Source: an uncultured Bacilli bacterium | GTDB taxonomy: Bacteria > Bacillota_I > Bacilli_A > RF39 > UBA660 | Assembly: GCA_947629405.1 (NCBI GenBank) | Contig: CANRDL010000008.1 | Coordinates: forward strand, 1 to 39,724 | Length of the DNA: 39,724 nt | Direction: 5' to 3' | The notes under the pieces: model-generated | Told to the model about the DNA's origin: nothing | What the model saw: only the letters and a program-made list of their open reading frames with translations | The model's database searches: none | Program-made: the position numbers and the translations under genes | Shown here: positions 24,945 to 36,300 of the stretch, piece by piece | Layout: each line of letters opens with the position of its first letter | How positions within the stretch are numbered: position 1 is the first letter of the stretch

Positions 24945-25869
24945 CATTACAATATCTTTTACTTTTCCAAAATTCACAATTATTTTGATGTTGTTCATCT
25001 ACTATTGGATAAATTATTGGATCTCCAAATACATATTTTTTATATTCTGATTTGCATGGATTTGGACATCCAGTAAAATATATTTCTGGTCTATTTTTTA
25101 ATATTACAATCATTGAATTTGTAGTTTCGCATTCGCCATGCATACAAATACTATATTTATTACCTATTTTTGAATGTGAACATAAAATTTTTAAAAAATC
25201 ATCCTTATTTTTAGCAAATAATAATTTTATAAATGACATTTTACTCCTATATTCACCACTATCCCAAGATTTACTTTCATATTTTTTCTTAAAATTTTTT
25301 ACATCATTATAGGCATCTGCTTTTTTGATTGATAAACAATTAGATATATTATACATTTTTTTACTTTTTACAGCATATTTTTTACCAATTGTTTCTAAAA
25401 CAAATAATTCATTTCTATCCATAATTAAAAATGAATTATCATAGTAAGATTTTTTTTTATAACCACAGTTACCACCTTGACCATATTTTTCTAATAATTT
25501 AATTATTTGGTCTAATGCTTCTTTAGCAGATGAAGATCTTTCAAGACCTAATCTAACTAAATCCATTCCTATTAAAGATTCTTTATTTTTTTTACTTGTT
25601 TTTGATTTAATCGCTTCATTTCCTATGCAAACACCACAATCATTTATGCCCATTTCTGCTCCCCAAATCCAAACAGGTTTTGATATTAATATAGCGTGGG
25701 TATGTTTTACATTTTCAATTTCTATATATGTAGTTTTCAATTTTTTATTTTTATTTTCTTTAGCATCTATGAATACCATTACTTGTGGTTCATCATATTG
25801 TCTATCACTATTTTTGGCAAAAATTGAAAATCTATTTTTACTTCCGATTTTTCCAAATGTATCACACAT
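24928..25869 (-). CDS. Secernin-like C69-family Ntn hydrolase
   Basis: 313 residues, likely peptidase/amidohydrolase of the C69 (secernin/dipeptidase) group of N-terminal nucleophile enzymes. Cys2 directly after the initiator Met is the expected nucleophile (MCDTFGK), and KNSDR at 19-23 is the typical following motif. The WGAEMGIND and GVCIGNEA segments also fit the family. A Cys-containing tail (GCPNPCKSEY) is present. GGAGG precedes the ATG by 7 bases. Nineteen bases separate it from the phosphatase gene upstream, so they are probably co-transcribed. Substrate unknown. Confidence 0.82.
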   Translation of the reverse strand: MCDTFGKIGSKNRFSIFAKNSDRQYDEPQVMVFIDAKENKNKKLKTTYIEIENVKHTHAILISKPVWIWGAEMGINDCGVCIGNEAIKSKTSKKNKESLIGMDLVRLGLERSSSAKEALDQIIKLLEKYGQGGNCGYKKKSYYDNSFLIMDRNELFVLETIGKKYAVKSKKMYNISNCLSIKKADAYNDVKNFKKKYESKSWDSGEYRSKMSFIKLLFAKNKDDFLKILCSHSKIGNKYSICMHGECETTNSMIVILKNRPEIYFTGCPNPCKSEYKKYVFGDPIIYPIVDEQHQNNCEFWKSKRYCNEKRID

Positions 25870-25888
25870 GTAAAACCTCCAATTTATG

Positions 25889-26359
25889 TTAAAATTTATT
25901 ATTTTTAATTATATATTCTAAAAATTTTTCGCAACCATATACAATATCATAATATGCTGAATAAAAATCTCCAGTATACCAAGGATCAGATATATTTTTA
26001 GGATTATTAGAAAAATCTAATAATCTAAATATTTTATTTTTTGAATCTTTTTCAATAATCTTTAAAATATCAAATATATTTTTTTCTTCCATTACTAAAA
26101 TATAATCAAACTTTTTATAATCTTCTTTTGTAATTTGTTTAGATATGTGTTCATTAAAAGGAATTTTCATTTCTTTTAAAATTTTTTTGACTTCAATGTA
26201 TATTCCTTCCTTATTAATTTCATTGTAACAGCTAGTTGCAGCAGAATCTATATAAAATTTCTCAGATAAATTCTTTTTGTCGACCATATTTTTAAATATA
26301 AATTCTGCCATTGGCGATCTACATATATTTCCTAAACATACAAATAATACTTTTATCAT
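25889..26359 (-). CDS. Low-molecular-weight protein tyrosine phosphatase
   Basis: 156 residues. The phosphate loop CLGNICRS (C8 to R14, CX5R) and the general acid in DPWYTG (D125) identify the family, which also includes arsenate reductases; the Asp-Pro-Trp-Tyr loop favours a phosphatase. Targets in Firmicutes include protein-arginine and protein-tyrosine phosphate. It is followed by the C69 hydrolase gene. No partner kinase is seen in the window. Confidence 0.92.
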   Translation of the reverse strand: MIKVLFVCLGNICRSPMAEFIFKNMVDKKNLSEKFYIDSAATSCYNEINKEGIYIEVKKILKEMKIPFNEHISKQITKEDYKKFDYILVMEEKNIFDILKIIEKDSKNKIFRLLDFSNNPKNISDPWYTGDFYSAYYDIVYGCEKFLEYIIKNNKF

Positions 26360-26438
26360 AAATTAAACTCCAAATTTTAAAAGTTTAAAATTAATTAATA
26401 AATTAATACTACAAAATAGCTATGAAAAAACTTGTTGA

Positions 26439-27203
26439 TTAATCATCAATTCTTTTTAAATTTAAACTATTATTATCTTCGCTAACTAAAATTAAATTAT
26501 TTTTAGTATTATCTAATATTCCCGTAAATTTTTGTTCTTTCTCATTAGAAAAATATGTTTCTGTATTACCATCGATAACACATCTTTTAGGATTTAATTT
26601 TATATTGTAATAAATTTTATTTTCTTCATTATTTTTATAGCTTCCTTCTTCTGTGATATTAAAAGTACCAATGCAATAGTTATCAAGATGATTACTTGTA
26701 TTATACATTTCATATTCCTTATCATCTACATCAAATTCATAACTTCCTCCAGATTCAGTGTGAAGCCACTCACCATTTAAATATTGTTCAGTACTTCGGC
26801 TAAAAATAAAACTATCATCATTATAATCATAATCTGATTTAGAATAATTTTTGCTTTCAGTACTAGCAAATATGATTATAAAAAATATAAAAACACAAAT
26901 AAGTATTAAGAAGAAAACAGATAGACAAATTCCAATAATTGAAAGTACTGGTCCATAACATTTTTCACCTGTTTCCTTTTTATATTTTGAGCCTGAAATA
27001 ATACTAATTATTCCAGTAGGAATATTTAAAATATTAATAAAAAATGCAGATACAATTGTAATAATTCCTAAAACATTGGAAAGTTCTTTATTATTTTGAA
27101 CTTCTTTATTTTGGTTATTATTGATTTTTTCCTTTTTTAATTTTTCACAATTTGAACACTTTCCGTCCTTGTTTAATTTTTTACCACAGTTAGAACAATA
27201 CAT
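26439..27203 (-). CDS. Zinc-ribbon membrane protein with outer domain
   Basis: 254 residues. Zinc ribbon at the start (CSNCG and CSNCE), then two membrane helices (about 42-68 and 83-113) with a DUF4190-like look, then an outer domain of about 130 residues (NGEWLHTESGG onward). Same plan as the gene at 14128-15114 but with no clear sequence match outside the ribbon. Function unknown. Its promoter overlaps the palindrome after nth. Confidence 0.7.
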   Translation of the reverse strand: MYCSNCGKKLNKDGKCSNCEKLKKEKINNNQNKEVQNNKELSNVLGIITIVSAFFINILNIPTGIISIISGSKYKKETGEKCYGPVLSIIGICLSVFFLILICVFIFFIIIFASTESKNYSKSDYDYNDDSFIFSRSTEQYLNGEWLHTESGGSYEFDVDDKEYEMYNTSNHLDNYCIGTFNITEEGSYKNNEENKIYYNIKLNPKRCVIDGNTETYFSNEKEQKFTGILDNTKNNLILVSEDNNSLNLKRIDD

Positions 27204-27228
27204 AAAAACACCTATCTTTCTATTACAA

Positions 27229-27255
27229 ATTATAACATATTTTTAAAAATATGTT
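27229..27255. promoter_or_regulatory. 22-bp palindrome overlapping nth stop and the next gene's extended -10
   Basis: AACATATTTTT/AAAAATATGTT (27234-27255) is a perfect palindrome. It contains the nth stop codon, and its left end overlaps TGTTATAAT (27237-27229 on the minus strand), an extended -10 for the zinc-ribbon gene. It could be the nth terminator stem, an operator, or both. Confidence 0.55.
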
Positions 27256-27883
27256 AATTTATGTTTTTATTTTTATATTTACAAATATTAATAAAAGGAC
27301 AACTTTTACAATCTGGTTTTTGACTTTTACATAAATATCGACCAAAAAAGATTAATTGATGATGTAATTTATTCCATTTATCTTTAGGAAATTTTTTCAT
27401 TAATTTCTTTTCTACTTGTAAAACACTATCATTTTTTCTCGCTAAACCTAATCTTTTTGATACTCTTTCTACATGTGTATCTACCGCAATAGTTGGGACA
27501 TTAAAAAGTTCTCCTAAAACAACATTAGCAGTTTTTCTTCCAACTCCCTTTAAACTTTCTAAATATTTTCGGTCATTGGGAACTTGGCCATTATAATTTT
27601 TAACTAAATCCTGAGCAATATACTTTATATATTCACTTTTTTTCGTATATGAGCCCAAAGTATAAATATATTTGGAAATTTCTTCGGTATCTATTTTCGC
27701 AAGTTCAAAAATATTATATTTTTTAAATAATTTTTCCGTTACTAGGTTAACTCTTTTATCAGTACATTGAGCAGATAAAACAACCGCAATTAATAATTCA
27801 TAATCTCTATTATATTTCAGTTCACATTTTGCATCAGGAAAAAGGATATCTAATTTTTCAATAATTTCATTACTCTTCATCAT
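27254..27883 (-). CDS. nth: Endonuclease III
   Basis: 209 residues. A DNA glycosylase/AP lyase removing oxidised pyrimidines. The helix-hairpin-helix has LKGVGRKTA with the catalytic Lys K117, and the catalytic Asp is D135 in AVDTH. The iron-sulfur cluster ligands are C185, C192, C195 and C201, with the canonical C-x6-C-x2-C-x5-C spacing. The start overlaps the end of dnaD by 14 bases, giving the conserved Firmicute order dnaD-nth. Confidence 0.97.
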   Translation of the reverse strand: MMKSNEIIEKLDILFPDAKCELKYNRDYELLIAVVLSAQCTDKRVNLVTEKLFKKYNIFELAKIDTEEISKYIYTLGSYTKKSEYIKYIAQDLVKNYNGQVPNDRKYLESLKGVGRKTANVVLGELFNVPTIAVDTHVERVSKRLGLARKNDSVLQVEKKLMKKFPKDKWNKLHHQLIFFGRYLCKSQKPDCKSCPFINICKYKNKNIN

Positions 27884-28508
27884 TTAACCAATCATAATCA
27901 AATAAATCGACAAACTCTTTATCATCCTTTTTTTCTAAATGATTATGTACATCTTTCATTGTTTTAAAACCTTTTTTATTCCACTCATAAATAATCTTAT
28001 CAATATATCTAAAATTACTTACTCCATTATAAACGGCTTCTTTTAAGGCCCCAATTATTAAATCTTTCGAAATATTGGTAGAAATCCAGCCATTTATTAT
28101 TTCATATTCCATGGGAGATAAAGTCCTACCTAGTTCATTTTCAAAAACTTCAAATATAGTATCTTCTTCAATTTCATTTTTTTTATTCTCATATATTTTA
28201 CTTACTTCTTCATAAAATTTATCTAAATTAATAATTTCAACCATTTTATTTTCTTTATCTTTTATTGTATCAATTGTAATTAAATTTTTACTTATCAAAT
28301 TATTAAAAGTATTTAAGACATCATCAGATGACATATTTAATTCTTCACTAATTTTTTTAGGATCAAAAATTGGTTTATATTCATTATTAAAGTAAAGAAT
28401 TAAAAAAACTTCATCTATATTTAAATTTAATTTTTTAAATACTTTAATAAATGACAAAGATATAGAATAATGTTTTTCTTTAATAAAGTATTTTATTGTA
28501 TCTTTCAT
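27870..28508 (-). CDS. dnaD: DnaD-family replication initiation protein
   Basis: 212 residues. DnaD helps load the replicative helicase at origins and restart sites. The N-terminal winged-helix part (1-95) and the C-terminal DnaD domain (about 118-200, ELGRTLSPMEYEII, then YIDKIIYEW) are visible. The WL near the end (DWLN) fits the family. It overlaps cca by an ATGA and nth by 14 bases, so the three form one tight operon. Confidence 0.9.
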   Translation of the reverse strand: MKDTIKYFIKEKHYSISLSFIKVFKKLNLNIDEVFLILYFNNEYKPIFDPKKISEELNMSSDDVLNTFNNLISKNLITIDTIKDKENKMVEIINLDKFYEEVSKIYENKKNEIEEDTIFEVFENELGRTLSPMEYEIINGWISTNISKDLIIGALKEAVYNGVSNFRYIDKIIYEWNKKGFKTMKDVHNHLEKKDDKEFVDLFDYDWLNDEE

Positions 28509-29599
28509 TTTTCATTCCTCCAATGCCTTATAATATAATCTTTTAATGTTTCTTTATTATTTTCTATTTTACCACATAATATTAAAGAAATTAAATCATT
28601 TTGTATTTCTTTTATAAGACTAGATGGTTTAATATTTAAAATTGTTATAATTTCATCAACTGTTAACTTTAAATCATTAGTAGTTTTAATAGGCAAAGTT
28701 TGATACATTTTACTTATTTCTTCTCTATCATATTTTAAAATAATTCCCGCCACAGATGATAAATAAAGGCCATATTCAAATAAAATTTTATTATCTATCT
28801 TTTTATTTTGTAAAATTTTTTTAATACAATTTATATTATATAAACTTTGTTTAGAAAAATTATATTTGTCACTAAAATCCATTTGGGCCCAAATGCCATA
28901 TAAATCATCTACATATTCTATTTTTTTATAATTTATTTCCATATATTTTAATAAATCTAATTTTTTTAAATAATCTAATCCTTTTTTAACATGTTTAGAA
29001 CTAAAAATTAAATTTAACTCTTTCTTTTTTAATTCATATGGTAATGATTTTATTAATTTTTTATATTTTTTAATATTTTTTATAATATTTTTATCCAACT
29101 GGAAATTTAAAGTAGTAGCAAACCTTATTGCTCTAAGCATTCGCAAAGGATCTTCTTTAAATTTTATGGATGGATCTAAAACTGATTTTATTACTTTACC
29201 TTGTAAATCGGATAAACCATTTAATTCATCATATATCTTACCATTCTTATCCATATACATAGTATTAATAGTAAAATCTCTTCTTAGTAAATCTTTTTTT
29301 ATATCTTTAGTATACTCAATTTTTTCTGGTCTTCTTTTATTCTGATAAAATTCTATTCGATAAGTATTAATATCAAAATTATATTTATTGGTTAATATTT
29401 TCACACTGCCATATTCTTCATCATTAATTTTTGCTTCATTAAATATTTTTATAAGATCTTTCGGAAGAGCATCGGTTATAATATCAACATCATTTGTTTC
29501 AATATTTAAAAGTTTATCTCTAACATAACCACCAACTATATATGCCTTAAAACCAGATTCTTCTATTTTCTCAAGGATCTTTGTTATATTTTCATCCAT
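28505..29599 (-). CDS. cca: CCA tRNA nucleotidyltransferase (class II)
   Basis: 364 residues. Adds or repairs the 3' CCA of tRNAs. The nucleotidyltransferase head has GGYVRD at 23-28 and DVD at 37-39; RRDFTINTM and EDPLRMLRAIRF follow in order, as in class II enzymes. The C-terminal part is shorter and more diverged than in E. coli. Class II also includes poly(A) polymerases and A-adding enzymes, but this Firmicute context favours cca. It ends in TGA within ATGA shared with dnaD. Confidence 0.9.
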   Translation of the reverse strand: MDENITKILEKIEESGFKAYIVGGYVRDKLLNIETNDVDIITDALPKDLIKIFNEAKINDEEYGSVKILTNKYNFDINTYRIEFYQNKRRPEKIEYTKDIKKDLLRRDFTINTMYMDKNGKIYDELNGLSDLQGKVIKSVLDPSIKFKEDPLRMLRAIRFATTLNFQLDKNIIKNIKKYKKLIKSLPYELKKKELNLIFSSKHVKKGLDYLKKLDLLKYMEINYKKIEYVDDLYGIWAQMDFSDKYNFSKQSLYNINCIKKILQNKKIDNKILFEYGLYLSSVAGIILKYDREEISKMYQTLPIKTTNDLKLTVDEIITILNIKPSSLIKEIQNDLISLILCGKIENNKETLKDYIIRHWRNEK

Positions 29600-29617
29600 T
29601 TTAAGTTCACCATAAAT

Positions 29618-29626
29618 ATTATATCA
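29618..29626 (-). promoter_or_regulatory. Extended -10 promoter of cca-dnaD-nth
   Basis: TGATATAAT on the minus strand is an extended -10 that begins 19 bases before the cca ATG, predicting a very short leader. Only a weak GGTGA lies between. Confidence 0.55.
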
Positions 29627-29637
29627 TAAAAATTTTA

Positions 29638-29672
29638 AAATAGTTTTCTTAAAAAAAAGAAACTACTAAATA
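29638..29672 (-). terminator. Possible weak rpoC terminator
   Basis: After tandem TAG stops of rpoC the minus strand reads AGTTTCTT, a T run, AAGAAAACT and more AT-rich sequence, which can form an imperfect stem. The T run lies mostly in the loop, so read-through into cca is possible. Confidence 0.35.
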
Positions 29673-32600
29673 GCTTCTTTTTCATCAGTTAAAAATTGTT
29701 CTTCTAACATTTCTGATGGTTCATCATCCATAAATTCATTTTCTAACATCATTTCAATATTACTATATTGTTTAGCACCAGTTCCCGCAGGAATAAGTTT
29801 TCCGATAATAACATTTTCTTTTAGTCCTCTTAAATAATCAACTTTTCCTTTAATCGCTGCATCAGTTAAAACTTTTGTAGTTTCTTGGAAAGATGCTGCA
29901 GATAAGAATGAATCTGTTTCTAATGAACTTTTTGTTATACCAAGCATTACTGGTTTTCCAGTAGCAGGTACTTTTCCAGAAATTATAGCTGGTTTATTAC
30001 CTTCAGCAAACTCTTTCATTGAAACAGTTAAACCACCAACAAAGTTTGTGTCACCTTCAGTAATAATTTTCATCTTATTAATCATTCTATGAGCGATAAT
30101 TTCAATATGTTTATCAGAAATATCAACACCTTGTGATCTATAAACATTTTGAATTTCTTTTAAGATATATTCTTGAACAGTAATTGGGTCAGTTACAGCA
30201 AGCAATTCTTTTGGTGCGATTGCCCCTTCTGTTAATTTATCACCAGCATTAACTTTATCGCCTTTTTCAATTCTGATTTTAGCTCCATAATTACTAATAT
30301 GTTCACGAGCTTCTACATCATTTTCAATAATAATTTTAAATTTACCATTTTTATCTTCTATTGATGTAACAGTTCCAGAAATTTCAGCAATTGTTGCTTT
30401 ACCTTTTGGTGTACGCGCTTCAAATAATTCTTCAACTCTTGGAAGACCTTGAGTAATATCATCGCCACCTGCTACACCACCTGAGTGGAATGTACGCATG
30501 GTAAGTTGAGTACCAGGTTCACCAATTGATTGAGCAGCCATTATTCCAACTGCTTCGCCAGTTTCAACTAAGTTACCAGTAGCAAGATTTCGTCCATAAC
30601 ATTTTTGACATACACCATTATGAGATTTACAAGTAAGTACTGATCTAATTCTTAAGCTCTTGATACCAGCTTTTAAAATTTTACTTACAGCACTTTCAGT
30701 AATCATTTCATCTTTTTCAACAATTACATTTTGAGTTTTTGGATCGACAACTTTAGAAGCAGCATATCTACCTAAAATACGATCAGCAAATGGTTCGATA
30801 ATAGCTCCAGATTTATCATCTACAAAGTCATAAACTTCTATTCCATCAATTGAACCACAATCCTCTTCTTTAACAATTATATCTTGAACTACTTCAACAA
30901 GACGTCTTGTTAAATAACCTGAATCGGCCGTACGAAGAGCTGTATCCGCACTACCTTTTCTAGAACCATGTGATGATAAGAAGAATTCATTGGCAGTAAG
31001 TCCCTCTAAGAAATTAGAAATAATAGGAATTTCTACCGGTTCACCACTAGGTTTAGCCATAAGGCCACGCATACCAGCAAGTTGAGTAAAGTTAGATGCT
31101 GAACCACGAGCCCCAGAGTTCATCATCATGAAAATTGGGTTATGATTATCTGATTCGGCTGTTTTAGCAAGTTCATCTTGAACTTGATCTTTAGCTTTAG
31201 TCCAAATATCAATTACTTTATTAAATCTTTCTTCTTCAGTAATTAAACCTCTTCTAAATTGTTTATTTACTGTATCAACAAGTTTTTGCGCATCTTCTAC
31301 TATCTTACCTTTATTTTTAGACTCAACAACATCACTAATTGAGAAAGTTATACCAGCAACAGTTGAATATTTAAATCCTAAATCTTTTAATTTATCAAGC
31401 ATTAAAGAAGTTTCTGTTGTCTTATATCTTTTAAATATTTGAGCAATAATTTTACTTAATATTTTTTTATCAAATGGTTTTACAAGTTCCATTTTTTCTA
31501 CTTCTTTTTTAATATCTTTACCCATTTCTATAAAATACTTAGATGGTGTAATACCTTCAATATTTTCTTTAGTAGGTTCATTTATATATGGGAAAGAATC
31601 AGGTAAAATTTCATTGAAAATTAATTTACCAGGAGTAGTAACTAAATATTTATCATGTTGTTCTTCGGTAAATAATTTATGTCTAAATGATTTTACAGGA
31701 ATTACTACTCTAGTATGAAGAGTTACTTCTTTTCTTTCATAAGCCATTAATGCTTCATTAGCATTTTTATATACTTTCGCTTCATTATCTAAACCTTTTT
31801 CTTCAATAGTTAAATAATAATTTCCTAATACCATATCTTGAGATGGTGTAACAATAGGTTTTCCATCTTTAGGATTTAAAATGTTATTAGCACCAAGCAT
31901 CAATATTCTCGCTTCAGCTTTAGCTTCTTCAGATAAAGGAACATGAACAGCCATTTGGTCACCATCGAAATCGGCATTAAAAGCAGCACAAACTAGTGGA
32001 TGAAGGCGAATTGCTTTACCACCAATTAAAACTGGTTCAAATGCTTGAATACCAAGTCTATGTAAAGTTGGGGCACGGTTTAATAATACTGGATGTTCAG
32101 TTATAACATCTTCAACAATATCCCAAACACATTCATCTTTATTTTCAATTAATTTCTTTGCTCCTTTGATATTGTGAGCAAGTTCACGCTCTACTAAGCC
32201 ATGAATTACATGTGGTTTAAATAGCTCTAAGGCCATATCTTTAGGAATTCCACATTGATACATTTTTAATGATGGTCCAACTACTATTACAGAACGACCA
32301 GAATAATCTACACGTTTACCAAGTAAATTTTGACGGAAACGACCTTGTTTACCTTTTAACATAGAAGATAAAGATTTTAAAGGTCTATTTCCAGCTGCTG
32401 TTACACTTCTTCCTCTTCTGCCATTGTCAAATAAAGAATCAACGGCTTCTTGAAGCATACGTTTTTCGTTTTGAACAATAATTGTAGGTGCTCCAAGTTC
32501 AAGTAGTTTCTTTAAACGATTATTTCTATTAATTATTCTACGATATAAATCATTTAAATCAGAAGCAGCAAATCTACCACCATCAAGTTGAATCATAGGA

Positions 32601-33316
32601 CGAAGTTCAGGAGGAATAACTGGTAAAACATCAAGAACCATCCATTCAGGTTTATTATTTGATTCATAGAAAGATACTAAGCATTCTAATCTTTTAACTA
32701 GACGCATTCTCTTTTGACCAGTAAGTCCTTCTAACTCTTTTCTAAGTTCATTAATTTCTTTTTCAAGATCAACATCTTTTAATAGTTCTTTAATGGCTTC
32801 AGCTCCCATACCAACACGGAAAGTATTGCCATATTTTTCATAATATTGCATGTATTCTCTTGTTGATAAAGTTTGTTTCTTCTCAAGTGGAGCCTTTCCA
32901 GGATCAATTACAACATAGGATACAAAGTACAATATTTCTTCCAAATCTCTTGGAGACATATCTAATACTAATCCCATTTTAGAAGGGACACCTTTAAAAA
33001 ACCAAATGTGAGAACAAGGAGATGCAAGTTCAATATGTCCCATACGTTCACGACGAACTTTAGATTTAGTAACTTCAACTCCACATCTATCACAAATTAC
33101 ATTTTTATATCTTAATCTTTTATATTTTCCACAAGAACATTCATAATCTTTGGTAGGTCCAAAAATCTTTTCACAAAATAGACCATCGCGCTCTGGTTTT
33201 AAAGTACGATAATTTATTGTTTCTGGTTTTTTAACTTCACCATAAGACCATGATCTAATTACATCAGGAGAAGCAATCCCAATTTTTATTCCTTTAAATT
33301 TATTAACTTCTATCAT
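29666..33316 (-). CDS. rpoC: RNA polymerase beta' subunit
   Basis: 1216 residues, full length for a Firmicute beta'. N-terminal zinc site with CSCGK and CDRCG at about 60-75; catalytic NADFDGDQM near 449 binds the active-site magnesium; a second zinc region is in [13 protein letters not shown]. The ATG overlaps the rpoB stop (TAATG). RBS is within the end of rpoB. The frame closes with two stops. Confidence 0.99.
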   Translation of the reverse strand: MIEVNKFKGIKIGIASPDVIRSWSYGEVKKPETINYRTLKPERDGLFCEKIFGPTKDYECSCGKYKRLRYKNVICDRCGVEVTKSKVRRERMGHIELASPCSHIWFFKGVPSKMGLVLDMSPRDLEEILYFVSYVVIDPGKAPLEKKQTLSTREYMQYYEKYGNTFRVGMGAEAIKELLKDVDLEKEINELRKELEGLTGQKRMRLVKRLECLVSFYESNNKPEWMVLDVLPVIPPELRPMIQLDGGRFAASDLNDLYRRIINRNNRLKKLLELGAPTIIVQNEKRMLQEAVDSLFDNGRRGRSVTAAGNRPLKSLSSMLKGKQGRFRQNLLGKRVDYSGRSVIVVGPSLKMYQCGIPKDMALELFKPHVIHGLVERELAHNIKGAKKLIENKDECVWDIVEDVITEHPVLLNRAPTLHRLGIQAFEPVLIGGKAIRLHPLVCAAFNADFDGDQMAVHVPLSEEAKAEARILMLGANNILNPKDGKPIVTPSQDMVLGNYYLTIEEKGLDNEAKVYKNANEALMAYERKEVTLHTRVVIPVKSFRHKLFTEEQHDKYLVTTPGKLIFNEILPDSFPYINEPTKENIEGITPSKYFIEMGKDIKKEVEKMELVKPFDKKILSKIIAQIFKRYKTTETSLMLDKLKDLGFKYSTVAGITFSISDVVESKNKGKIVEDAQKLVDTVNKQFRRGLITEEERFNKVIDIWTKAKDQVQDELAKTAESDNHNPIFMMMNSGARGSASNFTQLAGMRGLMAKPSGEPVEIPIISNFLEGLTANEFFLSSHGSRKGSADTALRTADSGYLTRRLVEVVQDIIVKEEDCGSIDGIEVYDFVDDKSGAIIEPFADRILGRYAASKVVDPKTQNVIVEKDEMITESAVSKILKAGIKSLRIRSVLTCKSHNGVCQKCYGRNLATGNLVETGEAVGIMAAQSIGEPGTQLTMRTFHSGGVAGGDDITQGLPRVEELFEARTPKGKATIAEISGTVTSIEDKNGKFKIIIENDVEAREHISNYGAKIRIEKGDKVNAGDKLTEGAIAPKELLAVTDPITVQEYILKEIQNVYRSQGVDISDKHIEIIAHRMINKMKIITEGDTNFVGGLTVSMKEFAEGNKPAIISGKVPATGKPVMLGITKSSLETDSFLSAASFQETTKVLTDAAIKGKVDYLRGLKENVIIGKLIPAGTGAKQYSNIEMMLENEFMDDEPSEMLEEQFLTDEKEAI

Positions 33317-36300
33317 TATTCTTCCCCCTCTTCTAACATATCTAAGTCTTCATCTTCGGGAAATTCAAGATCATCAAAATCTACTTCTTTTTCTTCTTCG
33401 TCTTCATTAGTTTCTTCTTGATAGTCATCATTTTTTTCAACTTCTTCAGTTAATGACGCTTTATCAATTTCTTCAATTGTTATAGAATCATCTTTTTCTT
33501 CTGTTTCTTCTAATTCTTTAAGTTCTAAGACATTATCCTCTGTATCAATAAATTGAATATTTAAACCTAATGCTTGGAATTCTTTTATAAGTACTCTAAA
33601 GCTTTCTGGTATACCAGCTTGATCAACAATATTTCCTTTTACTAATGATTCATAAACTTTTACACGACCTACAACATCATCAGATTTAATTGTCAAGATT
33701 TCTTGAAGAATATGGGCAGCACCATAAGCATATAATGCCCAAACTTCCATTTCTCCAAATCTTTGACCACCAAATTGGGCTTTACCACCTAAAGGTTGTT
33801 GAGTTACAAGTGAATATGGACCAGTACTTCTAGCATGTAATTTATCATCGACCATGTGATGTAATTTCATCATATACATTACACCAACGGCAATTCTATT
33901 TTCAAAAGGTTCACCAGTACGACCATTATAAAGAATTTGTTTTCCATCTGGTTCCATACCAGCTTCATCCATCATTTCCTTAATATCATCTTTAGTGGCA
34001 CTATCAAATACTGGAGTAGCAATTTTACATCCTAATTTTTTAGCAGCCATACCTAAATGTATTTCTAAAATTTGACCAATGTTCATACGAGATGGAACAC
34101 CTTGAGGATTTAATAATACATCTACTGGAGTACCATCAGCCATAAATGGCATATCTTCTTCTGGTAATATTAATGAGATAACTCCTTTATTACCATATCT
34201 ACCAGCCATTTTATCTCCAACTTGAATTTTACGCTTTTGAATAATATAAACACGGATTACTTTTGAACATCCAGCAGGTAATTCATCACTATTTTCTTTA
34301 GTATAAACTTTAACATCATGAACAATTCCCGCTGCCCCATGTTCAACACGTAAAGATGTATCTCTTACTTCTCTAGTTTTTTCACCAAAAATAGCGTGTA
34401 ATAATTTTTCTTCAGAAGTAAGTTCTTGAACACCTTTTGGTGTAACTTTACCAACTAAGATATCTCCTTCTTTTACTTCTGTTCCAATTCTTACTATACC
34501 ATTGGCATCAAGATTTCTTCTTGAATCTTCAGATACATTTGGAATATCTCTAGTAATTTCTTCTGGTCCAAGTTTAGTATCACGACAATCTATGTCATAA
34601 TGTTCTATGTGTAATGATGTATATACATCATCTTTAACAAGTCTTTCATTAAGAACAACAGCATCCTCATAGTTATATCCATCAAATGTCATGAATGCTA
34701 CTGTCATATTTTTACCAAGAGCAAGTTCACCATGATCACATGAAGGACCATCAGCAATAACTTCTCCTCTTGTAACTTTATCACCTTTTTTAACTAAAGG
34801 ACTATGATTGAAGCATGATGCAGCATTACTTCTTTCAAAATTTGCTAAATAATAAGTATCTTTACCCTTAGTATTTTTAACAATTATCTTTTTAGAATCA
34901 GCATATTCTACTACTCCATCAGCTTTACAAATAATTGTTGAGCCTGAATCTCTTGCAGCAATGTATTCAATTCCTGTTCCCACAATTGGGCTTTCAGCTT
35001 GAAGTAAAGGTACTGCTTGACGTTGCATGTTAGCACCCATTAAAGCACGAGTGGCATCATTATGTTCAAGGAAAGGTACTAAAGATGTTGTTATAGAAAC
35101 GATTTGGTTTGGAGCAACATCCATATAATTAATTAATTCCCTTTTAGCAATTACGTTTTCAGTATTTAAACGACAAATAATTTCATCAGCAACTATTTTA
35201 TTATCTTTATCTAATTTAGTAGTTGCTTGAGCTATATAAAAATCTGTTTCTTCATCAGCAGTTAAATATTCTACCTCATCAGTTGCAACCCCATTAATTA
35301 CTTTACGATATGGAGTCATAATGAAACCATATTCATTAACTTTAGCATAAGATGCAAGTGAAGTAATAAGTCCTATATTTTGACCTTCTGGAGATTCAAT
35401 TGGACATAAACGACCATAATGTGATCCATTAACATCTCTTACTTCCATACCAGCTCTATCACGAGAAAGACCACCAGGTCCTAAAGCAGATAAACGTCTC
35501 TTATCAGTAAGTTCGGCAATTGGATTAATTTGGTCCATAAATTTAGAAAGTTGAGATGATCCAAAGAATTCTTTTAAACAAGCAGTAACGGGACGAATAT
35601 TAATTAAACTTTTTGGTGTTACTGTGTCTAATTCTTGAGTTGACATTTTCTCTCTAATTACTCTTTCCATACGAGTAATACCAATTCTAAATTGATTTTG
35701 AACAAGTTCTCCTACTTGTCTTACACGACGATTTGCTAAATTATCTATCTCATCGATGTTACCAATATTATCAAGTAAATTTAAATAATAAGAAATTGAT
35801 GCATAAATATCAGAAATAGTTAAACGCTTAGTATCAATTGTTTGATCATTACCAATAATTTTAATTGTTTTTGTTTCATCTTTTGGATCAATTACTTTTA
35901 TTTCTTGAATTTTATTATATTGATCAAGTTCTTCATTAATTATTGTTTCATGAACACCATAACCTTCTTTAAATAAAGGTTTAATTTCTTCTAAGATAGG
36001 TTTAGTAATAACTGTTCCCTTTTTAACAATTACTTTTTTATCTTTTTTAATATCTTCAGCTATTTTGCATCCTACAAGTCGATCAAGAACATTTAACTTT
36101 TTATTAAATTTATAACGACCTACTTTGGCTAAATCATATCTAAATGAATCAAAAAATCTTGTAATTAAATGATTTTTTGTACTATCTAGTGTTGCTGGTT
36201 CTCCTGGGCGAAGTTTTTCATATATTTCAATTAAAGCCTCATCAGTATTTTTAGTAGAATCTTTTTCGATAGAATTCTTTAAATATTGATTCTCACCAAA

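Noticed and set aside
28505-28508. Possible UGA-as-Trp code, suggested by the Mollicutes-like features
   Set aside because: cca and the glucosaminidase gene end in TGA at sensible positions, and conserved Trp residues use TGG.
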